From Syntrophomonadaceae bacterium (GTDB lineage: Bacteria > Bacillota > Dethiobacteria > DTU022), in the NCBI GenBank assembly GCA_007121075.1, contig SKMK01000016.1, forward strand, positions 1 to 64,000: DNA of 64,000 nucleotides, given 5' to 3'. A program made the translations under genes and the position numbers. The notes beneath the pieces were generated by a model. It was not told the DNA's origin. It did no database searches and saw only the letters and a program-made list of their open reading frames with translations. Below are positions 40,391 to 49,887 of the stretch, one piece after another (the first letter of the stretch is position 1; every line of letters starts with the position of its first letter).

Positions 40391-40570
40391 ATGCTCCATA
40401 GCTATTTAAGGCAATATTTTTCTGAGGACAATAAACAGATCTTTAAATATATTGGTATAGCATTTGTAATTATCGCTTACCTGACCATAATTGAAGTAGT
40501 AGCTCCACCGGTCATATTCGACCTTGATTTTTCTGCCCTGCGCATACCTGTATCATGGTCTCTACCATAA
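40391..40570 (+). CDS. Small single-TM hypothetical protein (59 aa)
   Basis: Strong SD aaaggaggt then ATG; MLHSYLRQYFSEDNKQIFKYIGIAFVIIAYLTIIEVVAPPVIFDLDFSALRIPVSWSLP*. Confidence 0.6.
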   Translation: MLHSYLRQYFSEDNKQIFKYIGIAFVIIAYLTIIEVVAPPVIFDLDFSALRIPVSWSLP

Positions 40571-40597
40571 AGATACCCTTGATAAGGCCTGTCCATC

Positions 40598-41758
40598 TTA
40601 GTTTTTATAACAATCCTGCAGGATCTTGTAATAATCCTCCTTATTGATAGAGCGGCAGTTGCTTGGCGTGGAACCATTTATTTCCGATATCTCGGCCAGG
40701 TACTCGAAATCTTTTGGGTCCACCCCTTCAAGGTTGCTGAACCTGGGAATGCCGATTTCTATAGATAATTCAGCCAGCTTTTCAACCAGGAGCCTCGATG
40801 CTTCTTCTGCTTTTAGTTGACCTGTTTTCAGGCCGCAGGCCGAAGCGATCCGGGCATGGCGCCGGGGGTCGGCTTCGGCGTTAAATGCTGTTACCGCCGG
40901 CAAAAATACCGAGTTGGCTGTGCCGTGCGGGGTGTCATAAAGGCTGCCAAGGGCTTCCGCCAGGCAGTGAACGGCTCCTACATCGGAGTGGGAAAAAGCG
41001 ATCCCGGCCATGACAGAACCGATCATCATATCATTACGGGCCTGTTTGTTGCTATCGTCTCTTACAACAGCAGGCAGGGCGGGATAGATTCTTTCAATTG
41101 CGGCAAGGGCCAAAGCATCTGAACAAGGGTTGGCTTCCCGGCAGGTATAAGCTTCGATGGCGTGAATCAGGGCGTCCATACCCGTGGAAGCTGTCAGGCC
41201 TGCAGGCAGGGAGTAGGTGGTTTCAGGATCAACCAGGGCCAGCCCGGGGGCAAGCATTACATCTTTTACCGACATTTTAAATTTTCTTTTTGTGTCGGTG
41301 ATAACTGCAGACCGGGTTACTTCTGAGCCGGTTCCCGCTGTGGTTGGTACACAAACCAGGGGTGTTACAGCTCCGGGAACAGTGCCCTCTCCTTCATAGG
41401 AGGCAAGCGCCCCGCCGTAAACCTGCAAAAGAGCAATTGCCTTGGCTGAATCAATGACTGAGCCCCCGCCAACAGCGACAATGATATCAGCATTGAAGTG
41501 TCTCGCTTCTGCTCCCCCGGCCTCACAGTCTCTATCTATCGGGTTGGGCCTGACTTTTTCAAATATGAAACATTCAAAATTTGCTTCAGCCAGGGAAGAT
41601 ACAACCTGTTCCGCAATCCCGGCTTTCTTAACCCCGGGATCAGTCACAACAAATGCTTTTCTACCGCTTGTTATTTCTCTTATGAACTCCCCGCTCTTTT
41701 TTAATAGCCCTGTTTCGACCTCGATCCGGGTGGGCAGGTTAAAACCATATTTTTTCAA
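40598..41758 (-). CDS. Iron-containing alcohol dehydrogenase
   Basis: IIVAVGGGSVIDSAKAIALL, VPTTAGTGSEVTRSAVI, MDALIHAIEAYTC, GAVHCLAEALGSLYDTPHGTANS. Confidence 0.93.
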   Translation of the reverse strand: MKKYGFNLPTRIEVETGLLKKSGEFIREITSGRKAFVVTDPGVKKAGIAEQVVSSLAEANFECFIFEKVRPNPIDRDCEAGGAEARHFNADIIVAVGGGSVIDSAKAIALLQVYGGALASYEGEGTVPGAVTPLVCVPTTAGTGSEVTRSAVITDTKRKFKMSVKDVMLAPGLALVDPETTYSLPAGLTASTGMDALIHAIEAYTCREANPCSDALALAAIERIYPALPAVVRDDSNKQARNDMMIGSVMAGIAFSHSDVGAVHCLAEALGSLYDTPHGTANSVFLPAVTAFNAEADPRRHARIASACGLKTGQLKAEEASRLLVEKLAELSIEIGIPRFSNLEGVDPKDFEYLAEISEINGSTPSNCRSINKEDYYKILQDCYKN

Positions 41759-41817
41759 CTTGATCAGCGCTCCTTGTTTATATATTTCGTTTTATTGTTT
41801 ATGCTTTCCTTTAAAAT

Positions 41818-43167
41818 TCATGCTTTCTTTTCTTCAACCAGGTAAGCTGAGAGGAAAGCCAGGGTGATTAGCAGGGTGGAAAATAAAATAACCTGCTGGT
41901 AAACCGGCCAGGGGTAGCTCATAATACCATTAACATACTGGCCCTGCCAGCCCTTTTCCAGGATCTGTCCGACTACGAGCTGAGCTATTGCGGCTCCTAC
42001 AAAACCACCGCTGTTTGCAATACCGACCGCCACTCCTGAATATTTAGGATTCTGCAGCTCCCTGGATAAAACCATGGTTAGGATAAGGCTGGGTGTAAAA
42101 AACCCAATTACAAAAAGAACCGGGTAGAGTAAAATCCCGGCTTTGCCATTAAGATAGGGTAAAAACAGGAAAGCAGCGGTAAACATAGCAAGGAAAACGC
42201 AGGATATTAACAGGACCGGCCTTCTTCTTTCACCCATCCGGTCCGACAGGTGGCCCAACAAAGGCCCTCCAAGCATGTAGCTTATTCCGAGAAAAGTAAT
42301 GAAAAAAGAAGCCTGGCTGACCGTGTAACCTGCTTCCCCTACCAGAAAAGGATAGCTCCAGATGCCGATAAATGCTGCATAGGGGCCGTAGATGCCGAAG
42401 TGGCATAAAAATAACAGCCAACCCGATTTTTGCTTTAAAACTGTGGCAGCCCCGGCAAGGTCGGTTTTGTTTTTCCTGTTGCTTGATTTCAGCTGATTGG
42501 GGGTTGGCCTGTTGCCGCCCATCCTGTTAACCGGATCCCTGGTAAAAATGAGGTTGCCCAGCAGTAAAAGAAATGAACAGATTGCCAGCAGGTATATCAT
42601 TTCCCGCCAGCCCAGACGGGTGACCCCGGCCATAAAAGGGGACCCGGCCAAGATAACTCCAAAGCTGGCGGCAACAGCACCGAAGCCGGCTAAAAAGGCA
42701 AAAATCCGGCCCGAAAAATGAATTCCCTGCACTTTTAATAAAGAGCCCCATATAAAAGCGGCGCCAAAACTGATCATCATCCTTCCCCAGAAGAGCTGGT
42801 CGAAAGTTGTGGCGGCTGCAAAAAAGAGGGTGCCAATAGTCATCATTAATAACGAAAAAGTGGCTATCTTCCGCGGGCCAAATAGATCAATAGCCATTCC
42901 CGCCGGAACCTGCATCAGGGGGTAGAGATAAAAATATGATGATGAAAGCAGGGCAAAACCGGCGCTGCTGATGGCGAAAGTTTCGGTAAAAATATCCTGC
43001 AGCCCGGCGGTGACAAACCTGTGCAGTACGACCAGGACAAAGCCAAAAAATAAAACCATCCAGCTTAAAACGGGATAATAGTTATTAACTCTTTTTTTTT
43101 CTAAAAGTATTTTTGTACGACCTTTTTCCATAATCAATATAATGAAAACCCCTCCGGCGGATTTCAT
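41818..43167 (-). CDS. MFS transporter
   Basis: YLYPLMQVPAGMAIDLFGPRKIATFSLLMMTIGTLFFA; GGPLLGHLSDRMGERRRPVLL. Confidence 0.88.
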   Translation of the reverse strand: MKSAGGVFIILIMEKGRTKILLEKKRVNNYYPVLSWMVLFFGFVLVVLHRFVTAGLQDIFTETFAISSAGFALLSSSYFYLYPLMQVPAGMAIDLFGPRKIATFSLLMMTIGTLFFAAATTFDQLFWGRMMISFGAAFIWGSLLKVQGIHFSGRIFAFLAGFGAVAASFGVILAGSPFMAGVTRLGWREMIYLLAICSFLLLLGNLIFTRDPVNRMGGNRPTPNQLKSSNRKNKTDLAGAATVLKQKSGWLLFLCHFGIYGPYAAFIGIWSYPFLVGEAGYTVSQASFFITFLGISYMLGGPLLGHLSDRMGERRRPVLLISCVFLAMFTAAFLFLPYLNGKAGILLYPVLFVIGFFTPSLILTMVLSRELQNPKYSGVAVGIANSGGFVGAAIAQLVVGQILEKGWQGQYVNGIMSYPWPVYQQVILFSTLLITLAFLSAYLVEEKKA

Positions 43168-43439
43168 AAGATACTATATCACAGCGGTTATTCTTTTACC
43201 AAATTGGTCCAAACTCAGCTGGCTTCCGCTGATGGCTGGCCCGGAATTAGACAATCATGGTGGAGATGTGCTATACGATAGCCTTGGAGCTAATAGAAAA
43301 GGAAATAAGGCCTTTCAGTTGAATGTTAAAGTTGCCTGGCTTATATCTAACCGATATAAGTAAACCCTGGTAACCGCTGTTTGATGCGGTTTACTGCCGG
43401 TATACTTAAAAGGAACAAGAAACGGGTGAAATAATAGCG

Positions 43440-44480
43440 ATGATTATGGTTATTTGGCTGGGAATTATCCTTTGTTTGTCCCAGTCGGCAATGTTATCCG
43501 GGTTAAACCTGGCATTTTTTAGCATTAGCAAGCTGCGGCTGGAAATGGAAGCAGGTAATAACGATCGCCATGCCCAGCGAATCCTGGCTTTAAGGGAAGA
43601 CTCCAACTTTTTGCTGGTGACTATACTCTGGGCCAATGTGGCAGTAAATGTGCTCCTGGCCCTGCTTTCTGGTTCTGTCCTCACTGGTTTAATGGCTTTT
43701 CTGTTTTCCACGGTAGTTATTACAATCGTAGGTGAAATCATTCCCCAGGCTTACTTTTCCAGGCATGCCCTGAAGGTGGGCTCTTTACTTTCACCGCTCC
43801 TCCGCTTTTACCAGTTGCTGCTCTATCCTGTCGCCAAACCGACGGCCCTGGTGCTGGACAGGTGGTTGGGCAGGGAAGCCATCCCTTATTTCAAGGAAAA
43901 AGATCTGCGGGAACTGATCAGTCTGCATATGGATTCACTAGATACTGACATAGAAAAGATGGAAGGAAGGGGGGCGCTGAATTTCCTGGCCCTGGACGAT
44001 CTGCCCCTGGCTGAAGAAGGGGAGGTTATTGATACGGATAGCATTATTACCCTGGACTTTGAAGGGAGCCGGCCGCTATTTCCGAAGATCAAATCAAGCC
44101 CTGAAGATGAATTCTTGAGGCAGGTGGAAGTTTCCGGTAAAAAGTGGATTGTCCTGCTGGATCCGGCCGGTGAGCCCAGGATGGTTTTAAACTCCGATAA
44201 ATTTATCCGCAATGTTCTATTCGACATGGCCCGCTTTAACCCTTACTGGCACTGTCACCGTCCAATTATTATCAGGGATGAGAATACTCCTCTCGGTAAT
44301 GTAATCCCCCGACTTAAAGTCAACCCCCGGCATGGTGAAGACGATGTAATTGATGAAGACATAGTGCTGCTCTGGGGAAAACAGAAAAAAGTGATTACCG
44401 GTTCGGATATTCTGGGCCGGTTGTTACGAGGGATCGTTCAAAACGAGGCTGTAACATTTAAGAAGAGAATAACCGGGTAA
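43440..44480 (+). CDS. DUF21/CNNM-like membrane protein (ion transport/CorC-like)
   Basis: SQSAMLSGLNLAFFSISKLRLEMEAGNNDRHAQRIL...VVITIVGEIIPQAYFSRHALKVG. Confidence 0.75.
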   Translation: MIMVIWLGIILCLSQSAMLSGLNLAFFSISKLRLEMEAGNNDRHAQRILALREDSNFLLVTILWANVAVNVLLALLSGSVLTGLMAFLFSTVVITIVGEIIPQAYFSRHALKVGSLLSPLLRFYQLLLYPVAKPTALVLDRWLGREAIPYFKEKDLRELISLHMDSLDTDIEKMEGRGALNFLALDDLPLAEEGEVIDTDSIITLDFEGSRPLFPKIKSSPEDEFLRQVEVSGKKWIVLLDPAGEPRMVLNSDKFIRNVLFDMARFNPYWHCHRPIIIRDENTPLGNVIPRLKVNPRHGEDDVIDEDIVLLWGKQKKVITGSDILGRLLRGIVQNEAVTFKKRITG

Positions 44481-44647
44481 CACCGAAACCAAATTGATCA
44501 TGTCTCTTCCAGACAAGATCTTTATACAATATCTTTTTAGCCAGATTCATTAAGCAGCGGTTTATTGTAAAGTTAAGGGCGTGATAAAAAAGTTAGTTAA
44601 TGTTATATTATTAAAAAAAGCTGTATGGTAACCGGGAGGGTTATATC

Positions 44648-45712
44648 ATGAAACGCCGGATTTTCATAAAGAAGCTGTTAGGCTGGCTGGCCGCAATTTT
44701 TGTATTTGTAGGTTTGGGGGGCCTTGCTTATCGCTTACTTAGTGACGAGGAAGAAGTTGCTCCTGGAGAAGTTGAGGAACATGATATTGAAGTGGGAGAA
44801 GAGAGACCGGAAGAAGAGGATAAAAAGAAAGACGATAATGAAGAAGCCAAACCGGAGGAGGAAGATGAAATGGTTCCCCGCAGGGCACTGGGCAAAACCG
44901 GATATGCAGTTTCTCTTTTCAGTCTGGGTGGTGAAGCGACTGTGGAGCAGTCAGGCCAGGCGGATGAAGCCGAAGCGATTATCAACCGGGCTATCGATAA
45001 AGGGGTCAACTATATTGATACCGCCCCGACATACGGCGGAGGCGGTAGTGAGAGCAATATTGGCCGGGTAATGGACTACCGCCGTGATGAAGTGTTTTTG
45101 GCCACCAAAACCGGCGACCGCAGTTATGATGGAACCATGCGCCTGATTGAACAAAGTTTGAAACGCCTGCGCACTGATCATCTCGATCTTTATCAACTCC
45201 ACAATGTCCGGACTGCAACAGATCTGGAAGGCATATTTGCAGCTGGTGGGGCTATTAAAGCCCTGGAAAAGCTTAAAGACGAAAAGGTAATTCGCTATAC
45301 CGGGATAACCGGCCACAAGAATCCAGATGTCCTGCTGCAGGGCATCAACGAATACCCCTTTGACTGCCTTTTAATGAGCTTTAATGCCGGTGATGTACAC
45401 TATGATTCTTTTAAAGAAAATCTGCTCCAGGAAGCTGTAAATAAAGAAATGGGTATTATAGCGATGAAAGTAACTGCCAGGGGACGAATTTTCCAGGAAG
45501 GCGGTCTCCAGAATATGAAGCAAGCCCTGGATTATGTTTTTTCTTTCCCGATCAGTACAGCCATCGTCGGTATTTCAAATCAGTCAGAAGTGGATGAAAA
45601 TGCCCGGATTGCCGCTGATTTTGAGAAGCTGCCGGATGATGAAATCAAGCGTCTGGAGGAACTGGTTAAGCCGTACGAACAGGAGGCCAACTTTTTCAAA
45701 TACCACTGGTAG
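44648..45712 (+). CDS. Aldo/keto reductase with N-terminal RR-type membrane signal and acidic linker
   Basis: MKRRIFIKKLLGWLAAIFVFVGLGGLAYRLL, Glu/Asp/Lys-rich linker, then AKR domain RRALGKTGYAVSLFSLGGEA, GVNYIDTAPTYGGGGSESNIG. Confidence 0.88.
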   Translation: MKRRIFIKKLLGWLAAIFVFVGLGGLAYRLLSDEEEVAPGEVEEHDIEVGEERPEEEDKKKDDNEEAKPEEEDEMVPRRALGKTGYAVSLFSLGGEATVEQSGQADEAEAIINRAIDKGVNYIDTAPTYGGGGSESNIGRVMDYRRDEVFLATKTGDRSYDGTMRLIEQSLKRLRTDHLDLYQLHNVRTATDLEGIFAAGGAIKALEKLKDEKVIRYTGITGHKNPDVLLQGINEYPFDCLLMSFNAGDVHYDSFKENLLQEAVNKEMGIIAMKVTARGRIFQEGGLQNMKQALDYVFSFPISTAIVGISNQSEVDENARIAADFEKLPDDEIKRLEELVKPYEQEANFFKYHW

Positions 45713-45765
45713 ATAAGGAAAAAACTCACAATGTAAGCCGGCAGGCAATATAATATCCCTGACTG

Positions 45766-45816
45766 AAAGGCTCCCGCCTAACCTGGAGTATATTTGAATA
45801 AGGCGGAAGCCTTTTG
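45766..45816. terminator. Bidirectional terminator between convergent AKR and serine hydrolase genes
   Basis: AAAGGCT-c-CCGCCT ... AGGCGG-a-AGCCTTTT. Confidence 0.65.
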
Positions 45817-45848
45817 GATTGTTTTAATGTGATCATTATTTTTGTTGA

Positions 45849-47332
45849 TCAGGCTTGCTCCGGGGCAGACAATATTTTTACAGCCAGGAATCCACGCCAT
45901 AAAGCTTTAACCAGCATCAGCAAGGACAGCAAAATGATTCCGTAAACCAGGTCCGGGTGAAACAGGGCCAGGAGCTGCCAGACTGAAAACCCGGCACCGG
46001 CAGGGATGTAATATAAAAGCAGGAAAGGGACGAGCAACTCCAACAGTAACGGCAGGATTACCTTCCTGGTCAGGCTGGGGATTCCCCGGGGCCGATGTGT
46101 CCTGATTTTTTTCCCCCATTTACGCGGCAGGATTAATATAGATCTGATCACTAAAACCAGCAGGACCATGATTATTATAAGCAGGGCCAGGTATATAAAA
46201 AATGGGACCCTGGAACTGCCTTCCGGTTCATTTCCCATCAGGAACTCGGCCACACCCATGGTAATAGCGCCGGCCGGTATTTCTATCTGGCCGCTGGTAT
46301 TAGTAAAAACTACCACTCCCCACTGCTCTTCAGGCGCAAAGGCCATTGCGGCATTGAAGCCTTGCGTGGCGCCGTCATGATTCATGATCATTGTTTCATT
46401 TTCTATTCTTTTCAAAAGGCCCATGGCATATCCGCCGCCTTCATCTGTTGCAGTGCCGGGCTGATACATTGCTTCGATACTTTCTTCGGAAAGAACCTCT
46501 ACGCCGCCATATCGGCCTTGATTCAGGTACATCAGCAGGTAGCGGCACATATCTTCGGCGCTGGATATAATAAAACCGGCGGCCAGAGAGTTGTCCAGGT
46601 ACTGGACATCTGATTCCCTGGTAGCCCCGAACCAGCGGACATGCCCGGAAGCCATTCCTCCGGCTTCGCCTTCCTGTTTGGACAGGTAACTGTTTTCCAT
46701 CTCCAGAGGTTCAAATATATTAGAGCGGACATATTCTGAGTAATCCTGCCCGGTTACCTTTTCAATTACCAGGCCCAGAATAAGGTAGTTGGCGTTGGAA
46801 TAGATATAGGCTTCACCCGGCCTGTGTTCCAGAGAGGTTTTACTTAAACCCCTGACTTCTTCCTCCAGGCTTTTGGTGCTGCCTTTGGCCAGGCTGGTAA
46901 CCCCGGCCAAATTAGGAATGCCGCTGGTCTGCACCAGGAGGTGGCGCACGGTTATTTCATCCGCATCATGTTCGCCGGCCATGGTAAACCAGGGGAGGTA
47001 ATTTATTACCGGTTTATCAAGTTCTAGTTTGCCGGCCTCGACCAGTTGCATAGCGGATGCTGCAGTAAAAGATTTGCTCAAGGAGCCGATTATGAAGGAA
47101 GTTTCTGGGGTAACTTCTCTTTCGCTGTCTGCGCTTCCATATCCCTGCAGGTAGGCGATTTGGCCGTCCTGGATGATCCCCAGGGCCAGTCCCGGTATGC
47201 GGGAAATACGCATCTCACTTTCAATATAGGCATCTACCGCATCCGTATCAAGCTCTTCTGCTGAAGCAAAACAAAAGGAGCCTGCCCCGGTTATCAGCAG
47301 TAATGCCGTCAAGATGATTATAGTTCTAGTCA
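45849..47332 (-). CDS. Beta-lactamase-family serine hydrolase with C-terminal membrane domain
   Basis: FIIGSLSKSFTAASAMQL (SxxK), YSNANYLILG (YxN), C-terminal hydrophobic segments; start taken at MTRTIIILTALLL signal peptide. Confidence 0.88.
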
Positions 47333-47577
47333 TATTTAAGGCCACCTTTTTCTTATAATCCGGCAGGTTACACTTACACCATCTTACATTATACCAGTCA
47401 GGCAATTATTATAAAGTTACGACACAGATACTGCTTGAAGGTCGTATTAAATTTTGCCTATATTTTTTCTTTCCTTTATTCTTTCCTTTGACCGCAAAAA
47501 GGCATTTTTAATTCCAGGTTTTATGCTAAAATAAGTGGAGTTATGTAATATATTGTAGCGAAAGGATTGGACTTAAG

Positions 47578-47875
47578 ATGAAAGTGGCAGTATTTAATGG
47601 AAGCCCGAGAGGGAAAAGAAGCAACAGCCACCATATTGTCGAGCCCTTACTGGAAGGGGCAAAGGAGGCCGGTGCAGAAACAGAAGAGGTGTATTTTGAT
47701 TGAAAAGGATATCAAACACTGCGCTGCTTTAACGACAGCCGGCCGGGAGATGGTTGAAAAAGGTGAGGTCAGCAAAGAAACTGTAGAAAAAATCCATATG
47801 CCCCTGATGAGTGACGAAGATTATATGGTCCAGGCCAATGAATACTGGGATGACCAGATAGAAAAAGCTGATTAA
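47578..47875 (+). pseudogene. Decayed flavodoxin-family (iron-sulfur flavoprotein-like) NAD(P)H reductase
   Basis: Frame 1: MKVAVFNGSPRGKRSNSHHIVEPLLEGAKEAGAETEEVYFD* ; frame 2 continues IEKDIKHCAAL...AGREMVEKGEVSKETVEKIHMPLMSDEDYMVQANEYWDDQIEKAD, the family C-terminus; frameshift plus internal deletion. Confidence 0.75.
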
Positions 47876-47902
47876 TGTTTTTACAGAAAAGTGCCTGTTA
47901 TC

Positions 47903-47940
47903 AAACCCGATCAATATTTTTATGACCGGGTTTAATTTTT
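47903..47940. terminator. Terminator-like hairpin between pseudogene and dctM
   Basis: AAACCCG-a-TCA ... TGA-c-CGGGTTT followed by AATTTTT. Confidence 0.7.
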
Positions 47941-47989
47941 ACGTTAAAAATGGATACCCTGGGTTTTGGTGTTACGTTTCTTTGTTCTG

Positions 47990-49300
47990 CTATCTGTCCA
48001 GCATTGCTTCAGGCAAAAAAAGGGCAATTTGGGGAAAGATTGTAATTAGGATAACCACTACAAAGATGGGAATCACAAACGGAAGCGCCCCCATAAAAAT
48101 TTCTTCCAGGGGCACCTCTTTTGTAGTGCCCGCGATGGTGTATAAGTTAAGGCCCATAGGGGGTGTAATCAATCCCACCTGCATCATCAAGACACACACT
48201 ACCCCAAAAAAGATGGCATCAAAGCCCAGGCCTATAATTAGCGGATAGATAACTGGCAGGGTCAGGACCATCATTGAAACAGCATCGATGAAACAGCCGA
48301 GGAAAAAATAAATAATCAAGATCATGGCCAGAATTACATAGGGAGAAACCTCGAGTGCTACTACCAATTCGGCCAGCTCAGCCGGAATTGTAGAAAGAGC
48401 CAGAAAGTAACTGAATACTGTGGCCCCGGCCACCATGAACAGGACCATTACAGATACCCTGATTGTTTCCTGCATACCCTGAAACAAGGCCCTGAAATCC
48501 AGTTTTCTCTTTGCCAGAGCCACCAAAAACAGCAAGGCAGCCCCGGTTGCACCCGCTTCGGTGGGGCTGAACCAGCCCCTGTAGATGCCTCCCATCACGA
48601 TTATGAAAACGGCCAAAATTTCCCAGATTCCTTTTAAAGCTGTGACTTTATCTTTAAAACTGACCGGATCAGGCCTGCCGGGCGCTAAAGCAGGGTTTAT
48701 TTTGACCTGGATGACAATAATCAAAACAAAGGTTGCCACCAGAGCCAGGCCCGGTATAATGCCTGCTATCAGGAGGCGGCCGATCGATTGTTCCACCAGC
48801 ATTCCGTAAACCACAAAACCTATACTGGGAGGGATTAAAAAGCCAAGAGTCCCCCCGGCCGCAATAGTTCCTGTAGCCAGGCGGGAGGAATAGTTGAATT
48901 TTTTCATTTGGGGGTAGGCAATTGAACCCATGGCTGCTGCAGTGGCCACAGAAGAGCCCGAAACAGCAGAAAAGCCTGCGCAAGCGGCAATTGTTGCTGC
49001 ACCGAGGCCGCCCGGAAACCTGCGCAGCCATTTGTCAAAAGAATTGTACAGACTCTCAATCAGGCCGCTGCTGGTGGCAAAAGCTCCCATCAACAGGAAA
49101 AGGGGGATAACCATGTATGAATAGTTGCTGGCAACATCGTAGATGGTCCTTGATGCCACCGGCAGGGCTGCGCCCAGGGAAGTAAGGTGCCAGATGCCCA
49201 CAAATCCCACCAGCATCAAAGCCATCGCGATAGGCATTCCTAAAAAGAGCAGAAGGAAAGCTGTTACTGTGCCGGTTATTCCGACAAAAATGGGATCCAG
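47990..49300 (-). CDS. dctM: TRAP transporter large permease DctM (probable CTG start)
   Basis: LDPIFVGITGTVTAFLLLFLGMPIAMALMLVGFVGIW...SGSSVATAAAMGSIAYPQM, GFLIPPSIGFVVYG; AGGAGG 8 nt upstream of in-frame CTG at 49300; first ATG at 49237. Confidence 0.9.
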   Translation of the reverse strand: MDPIFVGITGTVTAFLLLFLGMPIAMALMLVGFVGIWHLTSLGAALPVASRTIYDVASNYSYMVIPLFLLMGAFATSSGLIESLYNSFDKWLRRFPGGLGAATIAACAGFSAVSGSSVATAAAMGSIAYPQMKKFNYSSRLATGTIAAGGTLGFLIPPSIGFVVYGMLVEQSIGRLLIAGIIPGLALVATFVLIIVIQVKINPALAPGRPDPVSFKDKVTALKGIWEILAVFIIVMGGIYRGWFSPTEAGATGAALLFLVALAKRKLDFRALFQGMQETIRVSVMVLFMVAGATVFSYFLALSTIPAELAELVVALEVSPYVILAMILIIYFFLGCFIDAVSMMVLTLPVIYPLIIGLGFDAIFFGVVCVLMMQVGLITPPMGLNLYTIAGTTKEVPLEEIFMGALPFVIPIFVVVILITIFPQIALFLPEAMLDR

Positions 49301-49313
49301 GTTTATTTCCTCC

Positions 49314-49853
49314 TCACTCTAATCGTGCGGTCGTTTTCTTGTGACGATTCCTGTCGGGTGAACTACAAAACAGCTTTTCAACGGCTGTTATTAAATCTAC
49401 TAAAAGTTCCAAAAAGAGCAGCGCGCCGCCAATAGATACCAGGATCCTGAACGGATATTGTGAAATGCGCAGGACATCTGAGACGATGGCAGCAGCTCTT
49501 CCATGAGCAATAACCCAGCCCTGCCAAACAAAGATTGCTACAATAAACATACCCAGCAAGCTCATCAAAAATTCGATTATCAGCTGTACTTTTAGGGGAA
49601 AGTACGATACCAGCAGAGTGACCCTGGGATGCCCTTTTACCTGTTGAGTATAAGCTAATCCCAGGAGAATAACTACAGCCAACATATAACGAGACAACTC
49701 AACAGCACCTGAAATCGACCATGAAAAAAATGACCGACCGATTACATCTGCAGTAGTTAAAAACATCATTGGAAGAAGCATGAACATGCTTACAGCATAT
49801 ATATAGTAAGTCAGCTTCTGTATTGTTTTCTTTACTCTCTCTTGCTGCTGCAT
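49314..49853 (-). CDS. dctQ: TRAP transporter small permease DctQ
   Basis: 4-TM protein, VIGRSFFSWSISGAVELSRYMLAVVILLGLAY. Confidence 0.88.
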   Translation of the reverse strand: MQQQERVKKTIQKLTYYIYAVSMFMLLPMMFLTTADVIGRSFFSWSISGAVELSRYMLAVVILLGLAYTQQVKGHPRVTLLVSYFPLKVQLIIEFLMSLLGMFIVAIFVWQGWVIAHGRAAAIVSDVLRISQYPFRILVSIGGALLFLELLVDLITAVEKLFCSSPDRNRHKKTTARLE

Positions 49854-49887
49854 TTATGAATCAACCTCTCGCGGCGTCCGGTAGAAT

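Noticed and set aside
43142-43363. 73-aa ORF between MFS and DUF21 genes
   Set aside because: No SD and no domain; overlaps the 5' end of the minus-strand MFS gene
47597-47875. 92-aa ORF as an intact gene
   Set aside because: Its N-terminal third is an out-of-frame reading of the flavoprotein start; better explained as a frameshifted pseudogene
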